In this document: positions 1-11,898 of the stretch, piece after piece | How the letters are laid out: every line of letters starts with the position of its first letter | Numbering within the stretch: the stretch's first letter is position 1 | Translations under genes and position numbers: made by a program | The notes under the pieces: generated by a model | What the model was told of the DNA's origin: nothing | Databases searched by the model: none | What the model saw: only the letters and a program-made list of their open reading frames with translations | DNA from: Chlorophyllum brunneum | Lineage: Eukaryota > Basidiomycota > Agaricomycetes > Agaricales > Agaricaceae | Assembly (NCBI GenBank): GCA_963576785.1 | Contig: OY756146.1 | Location: forward strand, 558,001 to 622,000 | DNA length: 64,000 nucleotides | Direction of reading: 5' to 3'

Positions 1-1797
1 TGGCTCATCGCGTCTTACCAACTTACCTTTGCTTCATTCCTCCTCGTAGTGAGTATGGTCACCCTGAATCATTCCGAAAACCCGCTTACGCTACCCGAAG
101 AGCGGTCGAGTTAGTGATGTTTATAATCCAAGTACGTACCGGGCTCTCTCACCTAAAATTTATTAATTCGATGATGCAGAATATGTATTCCTCGTGGGGT
201 GCTTCTCTTTCGGGTGCCTTTCCCTTGGATCCGGGTTTTGCAAAAATACTATCGGCCTTCTCGTAGTAAGGGCATTTACTGGCCTTGGTATGTTCAGACT
301 TTAGAAGATGCAAATATTTCCTCATCTCAGAGCAACAGCTGCGTCCACCACGATACCGTCTGCCCTTCATTTAATTGTCAATATGTTCACTTCACCGCAA
401 GAACAAGCTCAGGCCGTCGCTGTATTCGGAGCAATGGCAGCGATCGGAAACGGCAAGTGCCACCCACTGTTCTACTCTTTCCGAAACATCCGTGGAGTTA
501 ACTTGTTTCTCCAGTGCTCGGTTTGATTCTGGGCGCCATTCTGGTTCAATTCGCGACGTGGAGATGGGTATTTTGGATAGGTGGTGTCGTTGGTATACCT
601 GTCTCCTTACTGTGCGTCTTTGTTATCCCAAATCGTGTGGGAGGCGAGCACAGAGAGAAACCGAAGAACATCGATCTACTAGGGTTTGGCCTTGTGACAA
701 GTCAGTTCGGATTGTTTTCCTATACTTCGGTAAACCTTAATCCAGCAAACAGGTGCACTTTTGCTGCTCATATTTGGAGTGACATCAGGATCCAGCTTAG
801 GGTGGAATACCCCTAGCTTCATCGCACCCTTCGTCATCTCCATTCTACTCCTTGCAATCTTCCTCCTGTGGGAACGCTCTATTTCACCCGAACGTGCTGC
901 ACTGTAAGCTCCCTTTATCTTATCTATATACCATCTCTAATACCGTTCCATTTACAGGCCTCCTAAAACCTGGTTCTATCCAAATTTCGCAGTCATCATC
1001 TCAGTCTCTCTGATACCATTCTTCTGGTTCGCCAACGTCTTCTACACATTTTCAACCACATGGCAAGTGGAGTTCCACTGGAGCGCCATCATATCCGCTG
1101 TGCACTTGTACGTCCATCTTCATCTCAAATCACTCCACAACACACAACAAACCAATATTTATACATAGCCTACCTCTCGGAATTCTAATCACACTCGTAA
1201 TTCCATTCGCGAGTCGTCTCCCAGACCATGTATCGACAAAGTGGGTGGTGCTCGCAGGAGATGTACTGCTCATCGGCGCGACTGCGCTACTCGCATGCTC
1301 ACATACCTCACGAGACTACTGGCGCCTCACCTTCCCCGCATTCATCATAGGGACTATCGGAGGCACACTCGTCTTTTCCAGTACTAAGTACGTAACTCAG
1401 TCGTAAAATGCAGCCACCAAATTCTTGAGCTAACTCGTCGCTCTGCAGCATCACGATCTTCCGGGTGACGCCGCCGGAAATGGCAGGTACAGTGGGCGCG
1501 ATATATAACGCCGGTTTACAACTATCAACAGCCATCGGTATACCAATTGTCACCGCCATCCAAGTAGGCGTCAATAACGGTCGAACGGACACGTTCAAAG
1601 GCCGCTCGGCCGGCTTCTGGTATATACTGGCATTAGTGGGCGTACAAGCGCTCACTGTGCTAATATTTTATAAAAACCGAGGAAAGGGAGAAGGGAGATC
1701 GGAGGGGCAAAAAGAGTCTAGAGATACAGAAAATGGGGGCTCTCTTCATTCTCACCCGGAGAAGCCTGCCGATGGCAGTGCTAGTGCGGTTGTATGA
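1..1797 (+). CDS. MFS drug/metabolite exporter, 5' end cut by the window edge
   Basis: Membrane transporter of the major facilitator superfamily, expected in the plasma membrane as a proton-driven exporter. The window opens inside TM2 (frame reads WLIASYQLTFASFLLV). Exons I can join in frame: <1-48, 101-131, 180-287, 339-452, 515-700, 753-903, 958-1107, 1169-1387 and 1449-1797, giving 451 residues before the TGA. Family landmarks are SGRVSDVY after TM2, the TM4 segment NTIGLLVVRAFTGL, TIPSALHL in TM5 and TPPEMAGTVGAIYN in a late helix, as in fungal DHA2-type exporters. The last about 35 residues are hydrophilic. Intron 453-514 uses a GC donor. It precedes a prenyltransferase and two FAD hydroxylases, so export of their product is a reasonable inference; the substrate is unknown. 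The first exons lie outside the window. Confidence 0.9.
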
Positions 1798-3625
1798 AGC
1801 AAGAGGCCTGATATGGACTACCACTCCTTTGGCATCGTATAATATTACCATACCAAACTTGTCATGAACTCTGGTCAAGGGTACACTACAGTGACAAACT
1901 TAGAGCTGCTAAAACCAGTAACGGGAGCGACCGAGCCCTACGAACGGGCTCGGTTTATAGCATGGATTGTTGGAAGCTTTGGAATGCGTAGTTCGATGAT
2001 GTTAACATACCTACGAGTCAGTCATTCTAGAGATCAAAATATTCCTAGAGTGTATGTTATTTATTGTATCCCACACAAATACATCGACAAGCCTTAAATA
2101 ACACATAAAAGAGAGGGGTGAACCTTGAGGTTGATAGATGTAGCTGCCGGACACAAGTTTTTATAGAAGTTGTCGCGCCGTGGGTTATAGTATGTAAGTA
2201 ATCATTTTGACTTTCGACGTGATAGGCAGTTGTTGATGATAATGAAGAAATCAACAATTCCCATAACGCCATAGGTCGTATCAGCACCAAAGCGCAGCTC
2301 GAGGTAGGCTAGTGCAGATTAAACACAGCCTCCTCGGCCAAGTGGTTCCCTTGGATAGGTAAGTACTACATAAGGCGTAATCTTGGCCAGACTAGAAGAT
2401 GAGGAGTGAGCTGACGGTCGAACGAAGCACCAGATGTCTCGTGTTGATCAATATGCTCCAGATCGAAACGTTGCGGCATCATACACCGGCAAGCTTCTCT
2501 TCACGTGTTGTGACCGAGAAACCACTTTTACTAGCGATGTCATGATATAAATATCGGGCCACACCAATTGAGACGTCCCTTTCCAGGTAGAGATTGAATG
2601 TTGAATGTCCAGATAATGTGAGATAGATCCTGTCAATGACCGCGGTCATCATTTTGAGTAAGAATACAATTTTTCCGAGACCATAGTATTGTTCCTATGA
2701 TCCTCCCGGCAGCAACACGCGTTGTGCCACCGCTACATACCCCACCCACGAGATGCTCCTTGCTAGAATAGACTAGTAGCACCACGCTCAACTCAGGACC
2801 GTTGACCTCCTCTCTCCGAGGCTGTATATTACATACGCATTTACGTTAACCAGGAAATTAGTCAGGGTCATCCAAATCTGGATTCCCATGTCGGGACCTT
2901 TGAGGTAGAACAGTGGTGATCGACGCCTGGGTGCTGCTGTATTTACAGCAGGTGCCGAGATGGTTTGCGACTAACCGCAATACTGCCCCCACCCACTGTC
3001 GAAGAGGTAGGAGAACGCATCGGCCATGCGCGCCCGCAACGGTGCCGGCTTTGTTAGCCGCAAAGAAGTGAAAAAGAAGCCCAAATGCGCGTGGTCGCGG
3101 AGGGACGTGCCAGCCTAAGACGGGATGAAAGCGCTCATCTCAAAAAAGATCTAGGGTCATCGACGGCATGGCGGAACAACCTTCACAGCCAATCCGAGCG
3201 ATATGATGCTCCATAGTCTAAGTTAAGAGCGCTCTTGGCTTTGACCCAGATGTAAGGCCGTTCGCTGACTCTAACGGTGTAATCGTCCGTATGAAACACG
3301 CATTCGTAGATGATCAATCAAATCCACCTCCTTGCCTCAAACATAACACAGGTCACAACCTTCAATCCGCGACTCTAGCATTTCCGTCCGATGGGAAGAT
3401 GCGCGAATGACTCGGAGCATAATAAGCATTCCGTAGTTTACTGACCGATATGGCACGTCGCAATGGTTAGAAATTCACAAGATTTGATGATGATTATACG
3501 AGTCGCAACGGATATGGTTTCAGGACGGGGTTGTGCGAGACTCCATTTTTATGCACCCTAGTCACTCAAACGGACCCGGATTGTTTCGATACAGCCTTGT
3601 GGTACTAGGTATCAGCATCGAAAAC
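1798..3625. other. Intergenic, no gene recognised
   Basis: About 1.8 kb between the exporter and the prenyltransferase. Open frames here are short, lack family motifs and do not join through plausible splice sites. The only structure I noticed is a stem-loop at 1930-1954. Confidence 0.6.
1930..1954. other. Perfect 9-bp stem-loop downstream of the MFS gene
   Basis: ACCGAGCCC at 1930-1938 and GGGCTCGGT at 1946-1954 are perfect inverted complements around a 7-nt loop, 133 bp after the MFS stop codon. It could be a structure in the 3' UTR or the binding site of a dimeric protein. Function unknown. Confidence 0.45.
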
Positions 3626-3679
3626 ATATATAACCAGTGCACATGAATCCGGACGCAGCGCATCCCTAAACTAACATCT
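3626..3679 (+). promoter_or_regulatory. TATA box, short leader and 8-codon uORF of the prenyltransferase gene
   Basis: TATATAA begins at 3626, 54 bp before the ATG at 3680. Between them an upstream ATG at 3643 opens a tiny reading frame (MNPDAAHP, stop at 3667-3669). If the transcript starts about 15 bases downstream of the TATA box the uORF is in the leader and could lower translation. Start site not proven. Confidence 0.45.
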
Positions 3680-4959
3680 ATGACTATCGATAATCACGAG
3701 AAGACTCCCCTCTGTGAGTCCTCGAGCCCACAAACCCAAGAACCGATCCCGCCGCTTTGGCTTTCGTACCTGAAATTGACGAGAATTCACAAGTTCCCCG
3801 CTGGATCGATCCTGGTATATTGGCCTAGCAGTGAGTTTATGATGTTATACTGTTCATCGCAGAACGTTGATCTTGTTTCCAGCATGGGGTCTAGCACTCG
3901 CTGCACACTCGGTCAAACTTCCACTCACATCGCTCTGTGTGCAGTTGATTGCATACCTCGTCGGCTGTACCCTTCGGCACAACGCCGCTTGTATATGGAA
4001 TGATATATGTGATCGAGATTTTGATAAGAGAGTCGGTTGGTACTATTTGAAGATCTGTCTAGCAGGAATGCTAAGGTTCTGAAAATATAGAGCGCACTAG
4101 AGGGCGTCCGATCGCCCGCGGTCTCGTGTCGATCACGGGCGCTGCAACGTTTTGGTTTGCACACATCATTGCGTGTATTGTACTTTTGTTGTACGTTGGT
4201 GATGTGACTGCGTAAGTGCGGGTTCCTTCGGTTGTTGTACATTGTAACTCAAGAGTTTCTTCCAGAATCAAAGTTGGGCTATTCGGTCTGTTATTCGTGG
4301 ACACTGTGTACCCGTTAACAAAACGATGGACGCACTGGCCCCAGGCATGGCTAGGTCAGAGGATATCCACCACTCCAGAAGCCCTGATCTCATTGAGATA
4401 ATAGGTATTGCCATGACGTGGGGTCTTCCAGTCGCTTGGATCTCTAACACGGGCTATATGAGTTGGTCAATCATTCCTACCCTCTTCTTTGGCGGTATAT
4501 GGTATGCTTCTCAACTGCGGGGCACTGGGTTCTAATACTAATCAGTTTTTCAGTTGGACATTACATTATGATACTATTTACGCTTGCCAGGATAGGAAGG
4601 ATGATATCAAGGCAGGCATAAGGTCTACTGCTGTTCTTTTCGGGGACCATGTTCGCCTGATCTTGGCATGCTTCTCGACATGCTTCGTCGTCTGCTTGGC
4701 ATTGACGGGACTGATGAATGGAAATGGTCCAGCGTACTTCATCATCACCGTTTTCGGAGCGGCCATGCACTTCATCTGGCAGTTCACCACACTTGACTTC
4801 GACGTTGGTTCTGAGTGTTGGAGGATGTTCCAGGTAAGATCGATACTCCTGATATATACCACGTTTGCTCACATGCTCCGGATGTAGGCCAATGGGAGCT
4901 TGGGACTCCTGATTCTCTCGGGCATGGTATGCGATTATGCCCTGGAGGTGCTTTTGTGA
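3680..4959 (+). CDS. UbiA-family aromatic prenyltransferase
   Basis: Integral membrane enzyme that attaches a prenyl chain from a prenyl diphosphate to an aromatic acceptor such as 4-hydroxybenzoate. Seven exons join in frame: 3680-3830, 3883-4035, 4091-4211, 4266-4354, 4405-4501, 4554-4833 and 4888-4959, giving 320 residues, the usual family length. The first Mg/diphosphate motif NDICDRDFD is at residues 90-98, followed by VERTRGRPIA. The conserved YPLTKRWTHWPQAWLG follows in the middle, and the second Asp-rich motif YDTIYACQDRKDD is at 209-221. The remainder is hydrophobic helices. It could be the mitochondrial ubiquinone enzyme COQ2. I favour secondary metabolism because it has only a short N-terminus without a clear transit peptide and sits between an exporter and two aromatic hydroxylases. 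Acceptor and chain length cannot be read from sequence. Confidence 0.92.
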
Positions 4960-5773
4960 GGCTTGGCGGTCTTGTGCTCCTTCATATCCCGGACCCTTGT
5001 ACTAGTGATGATTTATATATTTATGGTGTAGAATATCTAACATTATGGGATACCCGTCTTATAACCATTTGGTGAATATACGCGATCAGAATAAAAATAC
5101 CTGTTCGGTATTGCTCGGCTTCCCGATGAACCTACCATCCAAACCTTTCCATCTGACCGATCACGAGTGGGCATGAGTCTTCAACTCTAATGCGACACAA
5201 GAACGCAACTTTCAACTCCCAGGCGATCCCTGGATGTCTATCATGATGATGAAGAATTAAATCAGCCGAAAATACGCGAATGATTGATTATTTAGACCTG
5301 TAAAGATGGTGCAGGTGTTATACTAGGGCACTCCACCTAATTAGGACGTGACGGACTGGGTAGGACTTGGTTCGTATGCACGAAGATGCTAACAATGGAA
5401 ACGGTATATATAAAGAGTTTTCTGATGCATATACTATGCATCAACCAACGTCAGGTCTGCACCAGGTTGGATAGCTAGTTCGAGCGAGCAGCTTTGTTTA
5501 GGTTTCGACCTGGTTGGGAACCCTCAAATGTGTGGGCATAGGCGCTTATTTTACTCATTCCTTGTAAATCATCAATCGAATACCGGTTATCCCTTTGACC
5601 CGGTGTCTGACTCACCCACGTGGTTACCGGTTACCCCTGAGTATATTTGATCGGTAGTCCATTCTTACGTTCATGCGTGGGGAGACTTAACTTTGGAGGT
5701 GAATTTTTCCGGGGAAGGTGAGGATGCTTATGGTTATTCTACGGCGCCGGCAACAGCCAGCCTCGTAACCACA
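4960..5773. other. Intergenic between convergent genes; palindrome near the middle
   Basis: About 0.8 kb between the stop of the prenyltransferase and the stop of the minus-strand monooxygenase. No coding frame with recognisable motifs. It holds TATATATAAAG near 5405-5415 and a perfect inverted repeat at 5423-5443. Confidence 0.55.
5423..5443. repeat. Perfect 9-bp inverted repeat with 3-nt spacer
   Basis: TGATGCATA (5423-5431), TAC, TATGCATCA (5435-5443). It lies about 10 bp after a TATA-like sequence in a region with no visible gene. It could be a dimeric factor site or a hairpin in a short transcript; nothing decides between these. Confidence 0.45.
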
Positions 5774-7926
5774 TCATAAAAATACAGCAGAGAAATAACG
5801 CCTTACCCCCTCTACCCCCAAAGTATACGCGCCGATAACGCCATCCGGGCGTATGACCGTGAAAGTCTTCACACCCGCGGCAATATTGTAACCCGAAATT
5901 GCATATCCTTCGGTATCGCTGAGAACTCCATCGCACATTACTGAGAATTTTTCAAACTCCGTGTTCGGCTGCACTATTAAAAATAGACCAATAAGGTTGG
6001 AAGCATGAAGGTCGTTCATGGCTGCGAGATCATGTTGAATTTCCGCAGCGGACGATGTTTCAGGGAAGACGAGTATTGTGTGCCTAAGCACGGATAATAT
6101 ATCGAATAGTGTGGTGATTGTGGGTCCGTCTGTGAGATGAGTGGCGTCCGGGGCCCGGTCACCGGCATGAACCTTCCTTACGTCCTTGCCATACGGATTT
6201 ATCTCTGCGGCTTTAGTGGCGGAGCTTTGATCACGGACTTCACGGTCATCGAGAATGATGGTGCTCCATCTATAATTGACGCCAAGTTGGAGAAACCACT
6301 TGGGTCGAAACATAACATTTTCAGGGTTTTCTGGTTTCTCCTGTCCAAGAGACGATGACTCGATACGGGGAAATGTATGAGAATGTAGGTCTGTAGAAAG
6401 GTTGAGCATCTCTGCCACGACTGGCATACGCTCAACTGCGTATGAGTCTAGGAGAGAACAAGGTGCAAGCTTTCTCAAAACCAGGCTGAGCTTCCAGCCG
6501 AGATTTACCTGTAAGAAATCCTTAATCAATATACGTCGGCGGTAGAATATATGAAGAACATACAGCATCTTGGACAGCTGTATTGGTGCCCTGCCCACCC
6601 GATGGAGAGTGGCAATGTGCGCTATCTTTTCAATGCTATTATTTTTATGTCGCGTATGTTATGATCAGCCATACCTCCTGCGAGGAATACTCGACCAACG
6701 TTAAATGATTTCGTCATGCGGATATTCGCCCTGCAGAGGTGCATTAGGCGTTGCCGTTACAACGAAAATATTCCTCATACCGCCACTCGGTTGCGCATTC
6801 GACTTTTTCAAATTTGATATCAGAGCCGCCACTTATTTTATTGAATAGGTCCTGAACACCCGCGAGGTCCAGCGGGAGCACTTCCGGAAGGTTGGGCCCG
6901 AGTGCCTGAAGTTGATAGAGAGGAGCGGGCTCTATCGGCTTAAGTGCAATACTATTGTAACGTTAGTAAACGAACAGCCGTACATTGGTGACTTACGCCG
7001 CGTCGGAGAAACTGCCCCACATATGCCAGTACTAGAAGTCGATACCATGAGATAACTAGAGGACGAAAAGTTCCCCAAGAGCTTACCTCCCGATTGAAAT
7101 CTACCTTGACGTTCGCAGTCAACATACGATCGCCTGGTATAGACTGTCCGATGAAGGGAAGCTCTAGGAGCTTCCTGGTATTACCTATCATAAAATACGG
7201 AAAGACACACATCAACGCCGCAATACGAACGAGTTATGAAACATTTCTACCTTTTGCTCCGTCTGCCCCGACTACATACTGGCAATTGAATAATTCTTCA
7301 ACACCCTCGTGGGCCAAGTGGGCAGTCACAGTAGCATCGTTCTGTTCGATGCCGATTAACGCCACACCGACCTCCACGTTCACTCCGAATTTTGCTACAT
7401 GGACCCGGAGAATATTCTCGATCTCGGCTTGACTGGTGGAGGCGGGTTCGGGCTAGTAGAGGATTTACCAGGGTTCGACTCAAGGTTGAGGACAGATATT
7501 CACAAACGGGATTTGCGCACATCGTTCTGCCTCCTCGGCCCATGTCACAGCCTTGGCAATTTGTCCATCGGGTCCATGAATAGCCATGAGCAGTGGTGGT
7601 GTTGAGACAGCAAGGACTTCATCTATGATCCCCAGGAACTTGAACAATTCTAGCGTTCGTGGCTATGGTGAGGGTTTTAGGAATGTTGTACAACCTCCCA
7701 AATTCTATAAGATGGTACCTGCATAGTCGTACCGCGTATACCGCGGTGAAATTCTGTATTTTTTTCGATGATCCTCACTGGAATATCATTCTTCAGCAGA
7801 GTGAGAGCGAGAACAAGGCCCGTTGGGCCACTTCCCGCCTAGAACGTTCCGAGGTCAATAACTATTCAGATGGAAAGAAGCTATACAACGTACGATAAGC
7901 ACCGGTGGGTTTGTCGCGAAAGACAT
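5774..7926 (-). CDS. FAD-dependent aromatic monooxygenase, phenol 2-monooxygenase type (first of a pair)
   Basis: Flavoprotein of the PHBH/phenol-hydroxylase fold, using NAD(P)H and O2 to hydroxylate an activated aromatic ring. Ten exons join in frame on the minus strand: 7926-7894, 7838-7719, 7662-7504, 7452-7251, 7184-7087, 7031-6997, 6951-6781, 6730-6675, 6625-6564 and 6508-5774, giving 556 residues. The first ATG is 8 residues before the FAD-binding strand. Visible motifs: the dinucleotide motif GSGPTGL near residue 14; PRTLELFKFLG; the NAD(P)H/FAD motif VGADGA; the second FAD motif RVFLAGDSAH with SPSGGQGTN near residue 290. From about residue 425 (AGDRAPDA) to TVIRPDGVIGAY lies the C-terminal thioredoxin-like fold of phenol hydroxylases. 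It shares a 307-bp promoter with the plus-strand paralogue, which suggests co-expression. Substrate unknown; a prenylated phenol or benzoate is an inference. Confidence 0.9.
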
Positions 7927-8233
7927 CGCTCTAATCACAAACGGTTCGTATTGGAGAGACTGTATGACAGATTTAAATGGTGGACCATTGGCGCTGATTC
8001 ACGTTTCGACTTCCATTGTATGAGTCAATGAGGCAAAAATATCTGTGACGGTGGTCACAACCCATGGATCGTGAATCGAGCGTGAGTGTTCTCGCCCGAC
8101 CCATCAATCAGCTTAGAAGTGAGCATTTGCTGTGCAAATTGGTCTGCAATGCAAAGATAGCGATCTCCAACGGCTATTTATCATCGTGATTTCCTAGCCT
8201 ACTAGCACTAATTTGACTGTTACGCTTACCGCA
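7927..8233. promoter_or_regulatory. Shared divergent promoter of the two FAD monooxygenases
   Basis: The two ATGs are 307 bp apart and point away from each other. Inside is a 6-bp inverted repeat, TGTGAC GGTG GTCACA at 8044-8059, a plausible site for a dimeric regulator acting on both genes. A weak TATA-like TATTTATC lies near 8175 on the plus side. Confidence 0.6.
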
Positions 8234-10798
8234 ATGTCTCTCGTCGCAGAAACTGACGTCCTCATCGTTGGAGCGGGACCCACTGGGCTGTTCGCGGGAA
8301 TCTGTCTTAACCACCTTGGTATACGTGTCAAGATTATTGAACGGAGGTAGGCATCTGAACGTCTATATGTGGACACTTTCCCCATCCCTTTCAGAATTCC
8401 TGGTGAGAGCGCAGGACAGGCAGATGGTATTCAATCACGCACAGTGGAGATGTGGGATAGCCTCGGGATGGGTGACAAGCTTAAGCAGCTCGGTACGATC
8501 GTGCATCAACTGGTAGGTTGGACACCGCAGAAGCTATGCACGAAACTCATGTCACGTAGGCCACGTACAATCCGAACGAGGAACAGACCGGAATTAAGGT
8601 GAGTGAGTACAGAAATATACCCCTAATAACCATGCTGACAGTCACACAGCTTGTTAATAAAGTCCTCAATGTACCTTTAGAATCTGCTCGGCATCAGTTT
8701 GAGGTATTGTATCGACGTCCCATCCTCAACCTGTGCGTTAATTGGAACTCCGTTTAGTTGATTTTGCATGCCAAACAAATGGAAGAAATCATGAAGGACG
8801 TTCTGTCCGGTGTAAACATTCACGTAGAACAGCCATCTGTCTTGTCAGAACTTGAGATCCTTCCGGAAGCAGACTACCCCATCAAAGTAAATGCGATCTC
8901 GCTCGTTCAGCGGGGTTTTACTGACAGAGAAATCGTCGAAAGGCTCGCTGCATTCATTTCAACCAGGACAGATTGGCGGCCTCAAAAATTCAACCTTTTG
9001 AAAGGGAGAGAGCAGTCTCCGATAATTTCCTTGTCGATTACGTGGAAACCATCCGTGCTCGCTACGTGATTGGATGTGACGGTATATCAACTACCATATG
9101 TATCTGTTGATCCTCCATCTCATCCTGACACTACAGGAGCTCATTCCTGGGTTCGCCAACAATGTGGGATCACAATGGAAGGAACGAGTCCTGGTGGGTC
9201 CTCTATACTGACACTAAACTCTCCAATAAAGCTGATTCACGTCCAAGGTCTTGCATATGCTGTGATTGATTTCACTCCAGTGACAAATTTCCCTACTTCT
9301 CGAGCGAAGAATATCATACAGTCCCCTACATCGGGTGCACTTGGCGTTAGTTACTTTTTGCAACATCATGGCGCAGCTGATAGCTCGTAATGCAACCATA
9401 GTACATCCCTAAACCTAACAACACTGCACGTCTCTACAATTTTTTGCGAGATCCTGCAGTTGTTGAAGACCTAGACAAGAGCACGGAAGAAGACAGAACA
9501 GCAAAGATTTCGAAGGTACGCAAAACTAATCCTGGATGGCCCCCATTACTAATCGTGGAATAGATCATCAGTACTGGATTCGCCCCCTACGATATGCGTG
9601 TTGAAAATGTCACTTGGTGCAATATGTACAAAGGTACGTAGACCACAGAACGTTTTGCTTATCCTAACCCTGGGTGTCCAGTTTCGCAGCGGGTCGCCTC
9701 ACGATTCTCTCACAAGAATCGTATCTTCATCGCGGGGGATGCATGTAAGAACTTTCTTTCTGCATTCGAAGAACTCACTGCTGAAAATTTCTCCAGGTCA
9801 TGTTCACTCCCCGAACGCAGGACAAGGCGCTAACGTGTCCATGGTTGATGCCTACAATCTATGTAAGCTCACATCCGTGAACATGAACACCTTCTAATTC
9901 TGCATCACGCAGCCTGGAAATTGGCCCATGTGATCCGTGGTTGGTCTAGTGAGGCCATACTCGGCACGTACGAGCCCGAGCGCCGCCCATACAGTTTGGA
10001 GCTCATTGAATTCGACAAGGAGATTGAGAAGCTTTTCCGCCCCGAAGGGCTTGCTCCAGATGAATTTGCCAAGTACATCCTCCATACTGCACTTAACTGG
10101 CATATTCTCACATTGAGAGATTAATAGGTTATGGCATCTCCAGCTCCTGTTCATAACGTGAGTATCTACCTTTCGTCATAAACACTGTATCGTGCTCACT
10201 CTGCTTCAGTGGTCTTGGCTTACGATACGAATCACCGCTCATAATGTCTGGGCGCTTCCAAGACATCATTGCTGGAGTGACCATTGGTCAACGCTTCCCG
10301 CCCGCCGAGATCCTTCGCTACAAAGATTGGATGCCATGCAACACACTTGATATCATCGGATACAGTATGAAATACAAGCTCATCGTGTTTGCCGGCGACA
10401 CCACACAGCCTTCGGTCAACCAACTCTGCACAGATTTCATCCTCAAACTCAGTGAAACGCCAAGGTTCTGGGAAGTCATCGAAACTTCCGTGGTTTTACG
10501 CGTAAAGAAAGAAGAATCAACCACTGGCTACATCCAGATACGTGAAGATATTATTGGTACTAGGTGTGCTTCGAGACGGTATCATCATCGGTTAAAGGAA
10601 ACTCATTGCCCATACAGCGTCTTCATCGACGACGGTATCGACACTGGGAGGCAAGTAGGGCTTGTGCACCAGACTTTCAAGGTTTCACCCGACAGGGGAG
10701 CCGCAGTATTAGTTCGTCCCGACGGGCACGTTGCGATGGTTATTCCAGTCTCTAGTGACCAAGTTCATCTACTTGGGGAATACTTATCAAGCATGTAG
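8234..10798 (+). CDS. FAD-dependent aromatic monooxygenase, phenol 2-monooxygenase type (second of a pair)
   Basis: Same fold and general reaction as its head-to-head neighbour. Fifteen exons join in frame: 8234-8346, 8395-8512, 8560-8598, 8650-8703, 8758-8886, 8928-9081, 9137-9193, 9248-9345, 9402-9515, 9564-9633, 9682-9744, 9797-9862, 9913-10072, 10128-10157 and 10210-10798, giving 617 residues, close to the family's 600-660. Motifs: VLIVGAGPTGL from residue 9; GIQSRTVEMW; YVIGCDGAHSWVR; RIFIAGDACHVHSP with AGQGANVSMVDAYNLSWK near 333; FAGDT opening the C-terminal thioredoxin-like domain; LVRPDGHVAMV near the end. The 3' exon could contain one more small intron around 10545-10600, where the match to the family is weakest. 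The pair probably act on successive ring positions, but that is inference. Confidence 0.9.
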
Positions 10799-11898
10799 TC
10801 AGCGTGTAATACGGTGCAGGGGAGAAATTCCATGCGGAGATGTTATATTGTTCCGACCTGGTCGAGTGATTGGTCGTGTTTAAATATATCTCTGACCGCT
10901 ACTTCGTCATCCACATATGTAAGGGGGCAATCCGACCCGAATAGTGGTTCGTGGTGTCTCCGACCAATCCCACTCATGGATTCTAATTGTAGATCATCTA
11001 GAACTACCGAGACCCAACGGTCCTTGATGCGCCATTGATACGCATTCACGAGGTGAACGATAGATGCGCATTGATGTTTGTGGGCCGAAGTGTTGGCTTC
11101 CGCTGGGTTTTTGATCAGCCAACAGTCGTTGATCATCTCTAGAAGGTGTATCTATTCAACATTCTCACCAAACCTGGATCCTTCGAATTTCCGTCCACAT
11201 GTCCCATTGTTCATCAACTTAGGGCTTCCTCGTAAAATTAAAGACGCAGTCGGGAGTCTTGATGAATACTGGACTTGGTATTGATGACAGGACTTGCAGA
11301 CGTTGGGCGCTTTCCGTTGGTGCGACAACCGTGCCCAATGCCTATCAATATTTCTTCCGCAAAGATGGACGATCTGGTTATTTGCGTGTTCCATTCAGAT
11401 CGGCCGTCAGCCGTAGTCCATGTGTGCATTGACATGTGGAGCACTACTTATCAATTTCGTGACTCCAAGTTTGGATAGAGCTGATACTGCAATGGTCCGA
11501 CCTTCATACCCGGATTCCTAGCTGCTAGGTAGTTGTTCTGACTCTCAAAGATCTTCCAAAATTGGGGCATTATCTTACCATAGACAGTACCGTAGCAGTA
11601 ACACCGCAAGCTTATTACTCAACCCGAACAACAACCAACCCGACTATAAATAGATCAAGTCGGCTCGGGTTTGGCCCAGCTCGATGGGGTCATTCTGATA
11701 CAGTTATCGGCCACGGCCATTCCCCGTTTCCAGAGATGGCAGCAAGAGATTAGACGAGGCCCCTGCCGTCTTACCTGACTTCTGGCCGCTGGATTTGTAA
11801 GTGTTTACGGGCTGCTGATTTATACACCTACTTCCCCCCAGTCGTTCCGCGCGTCTTTTTCACCCAGTGACCCTATTGAACACGTCTCCGCAGACCAG
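10799..11898. other. Intergenic, no gene recognised
   Basis: About 1.1 kb between two plus-strand genes. Open frames are short and motif-free, and I see no splice pattern joining them. It presumably holds the 3' region of the monooxygenase and the promoter of the next gene. Confidence 0.5.

Noticed and set aside
10814..11840. Open frames in the 10.8-11.8 kb gap as a small gene
   Set aside because: Frames are short, motif-free and not connected by plausible splice sites.
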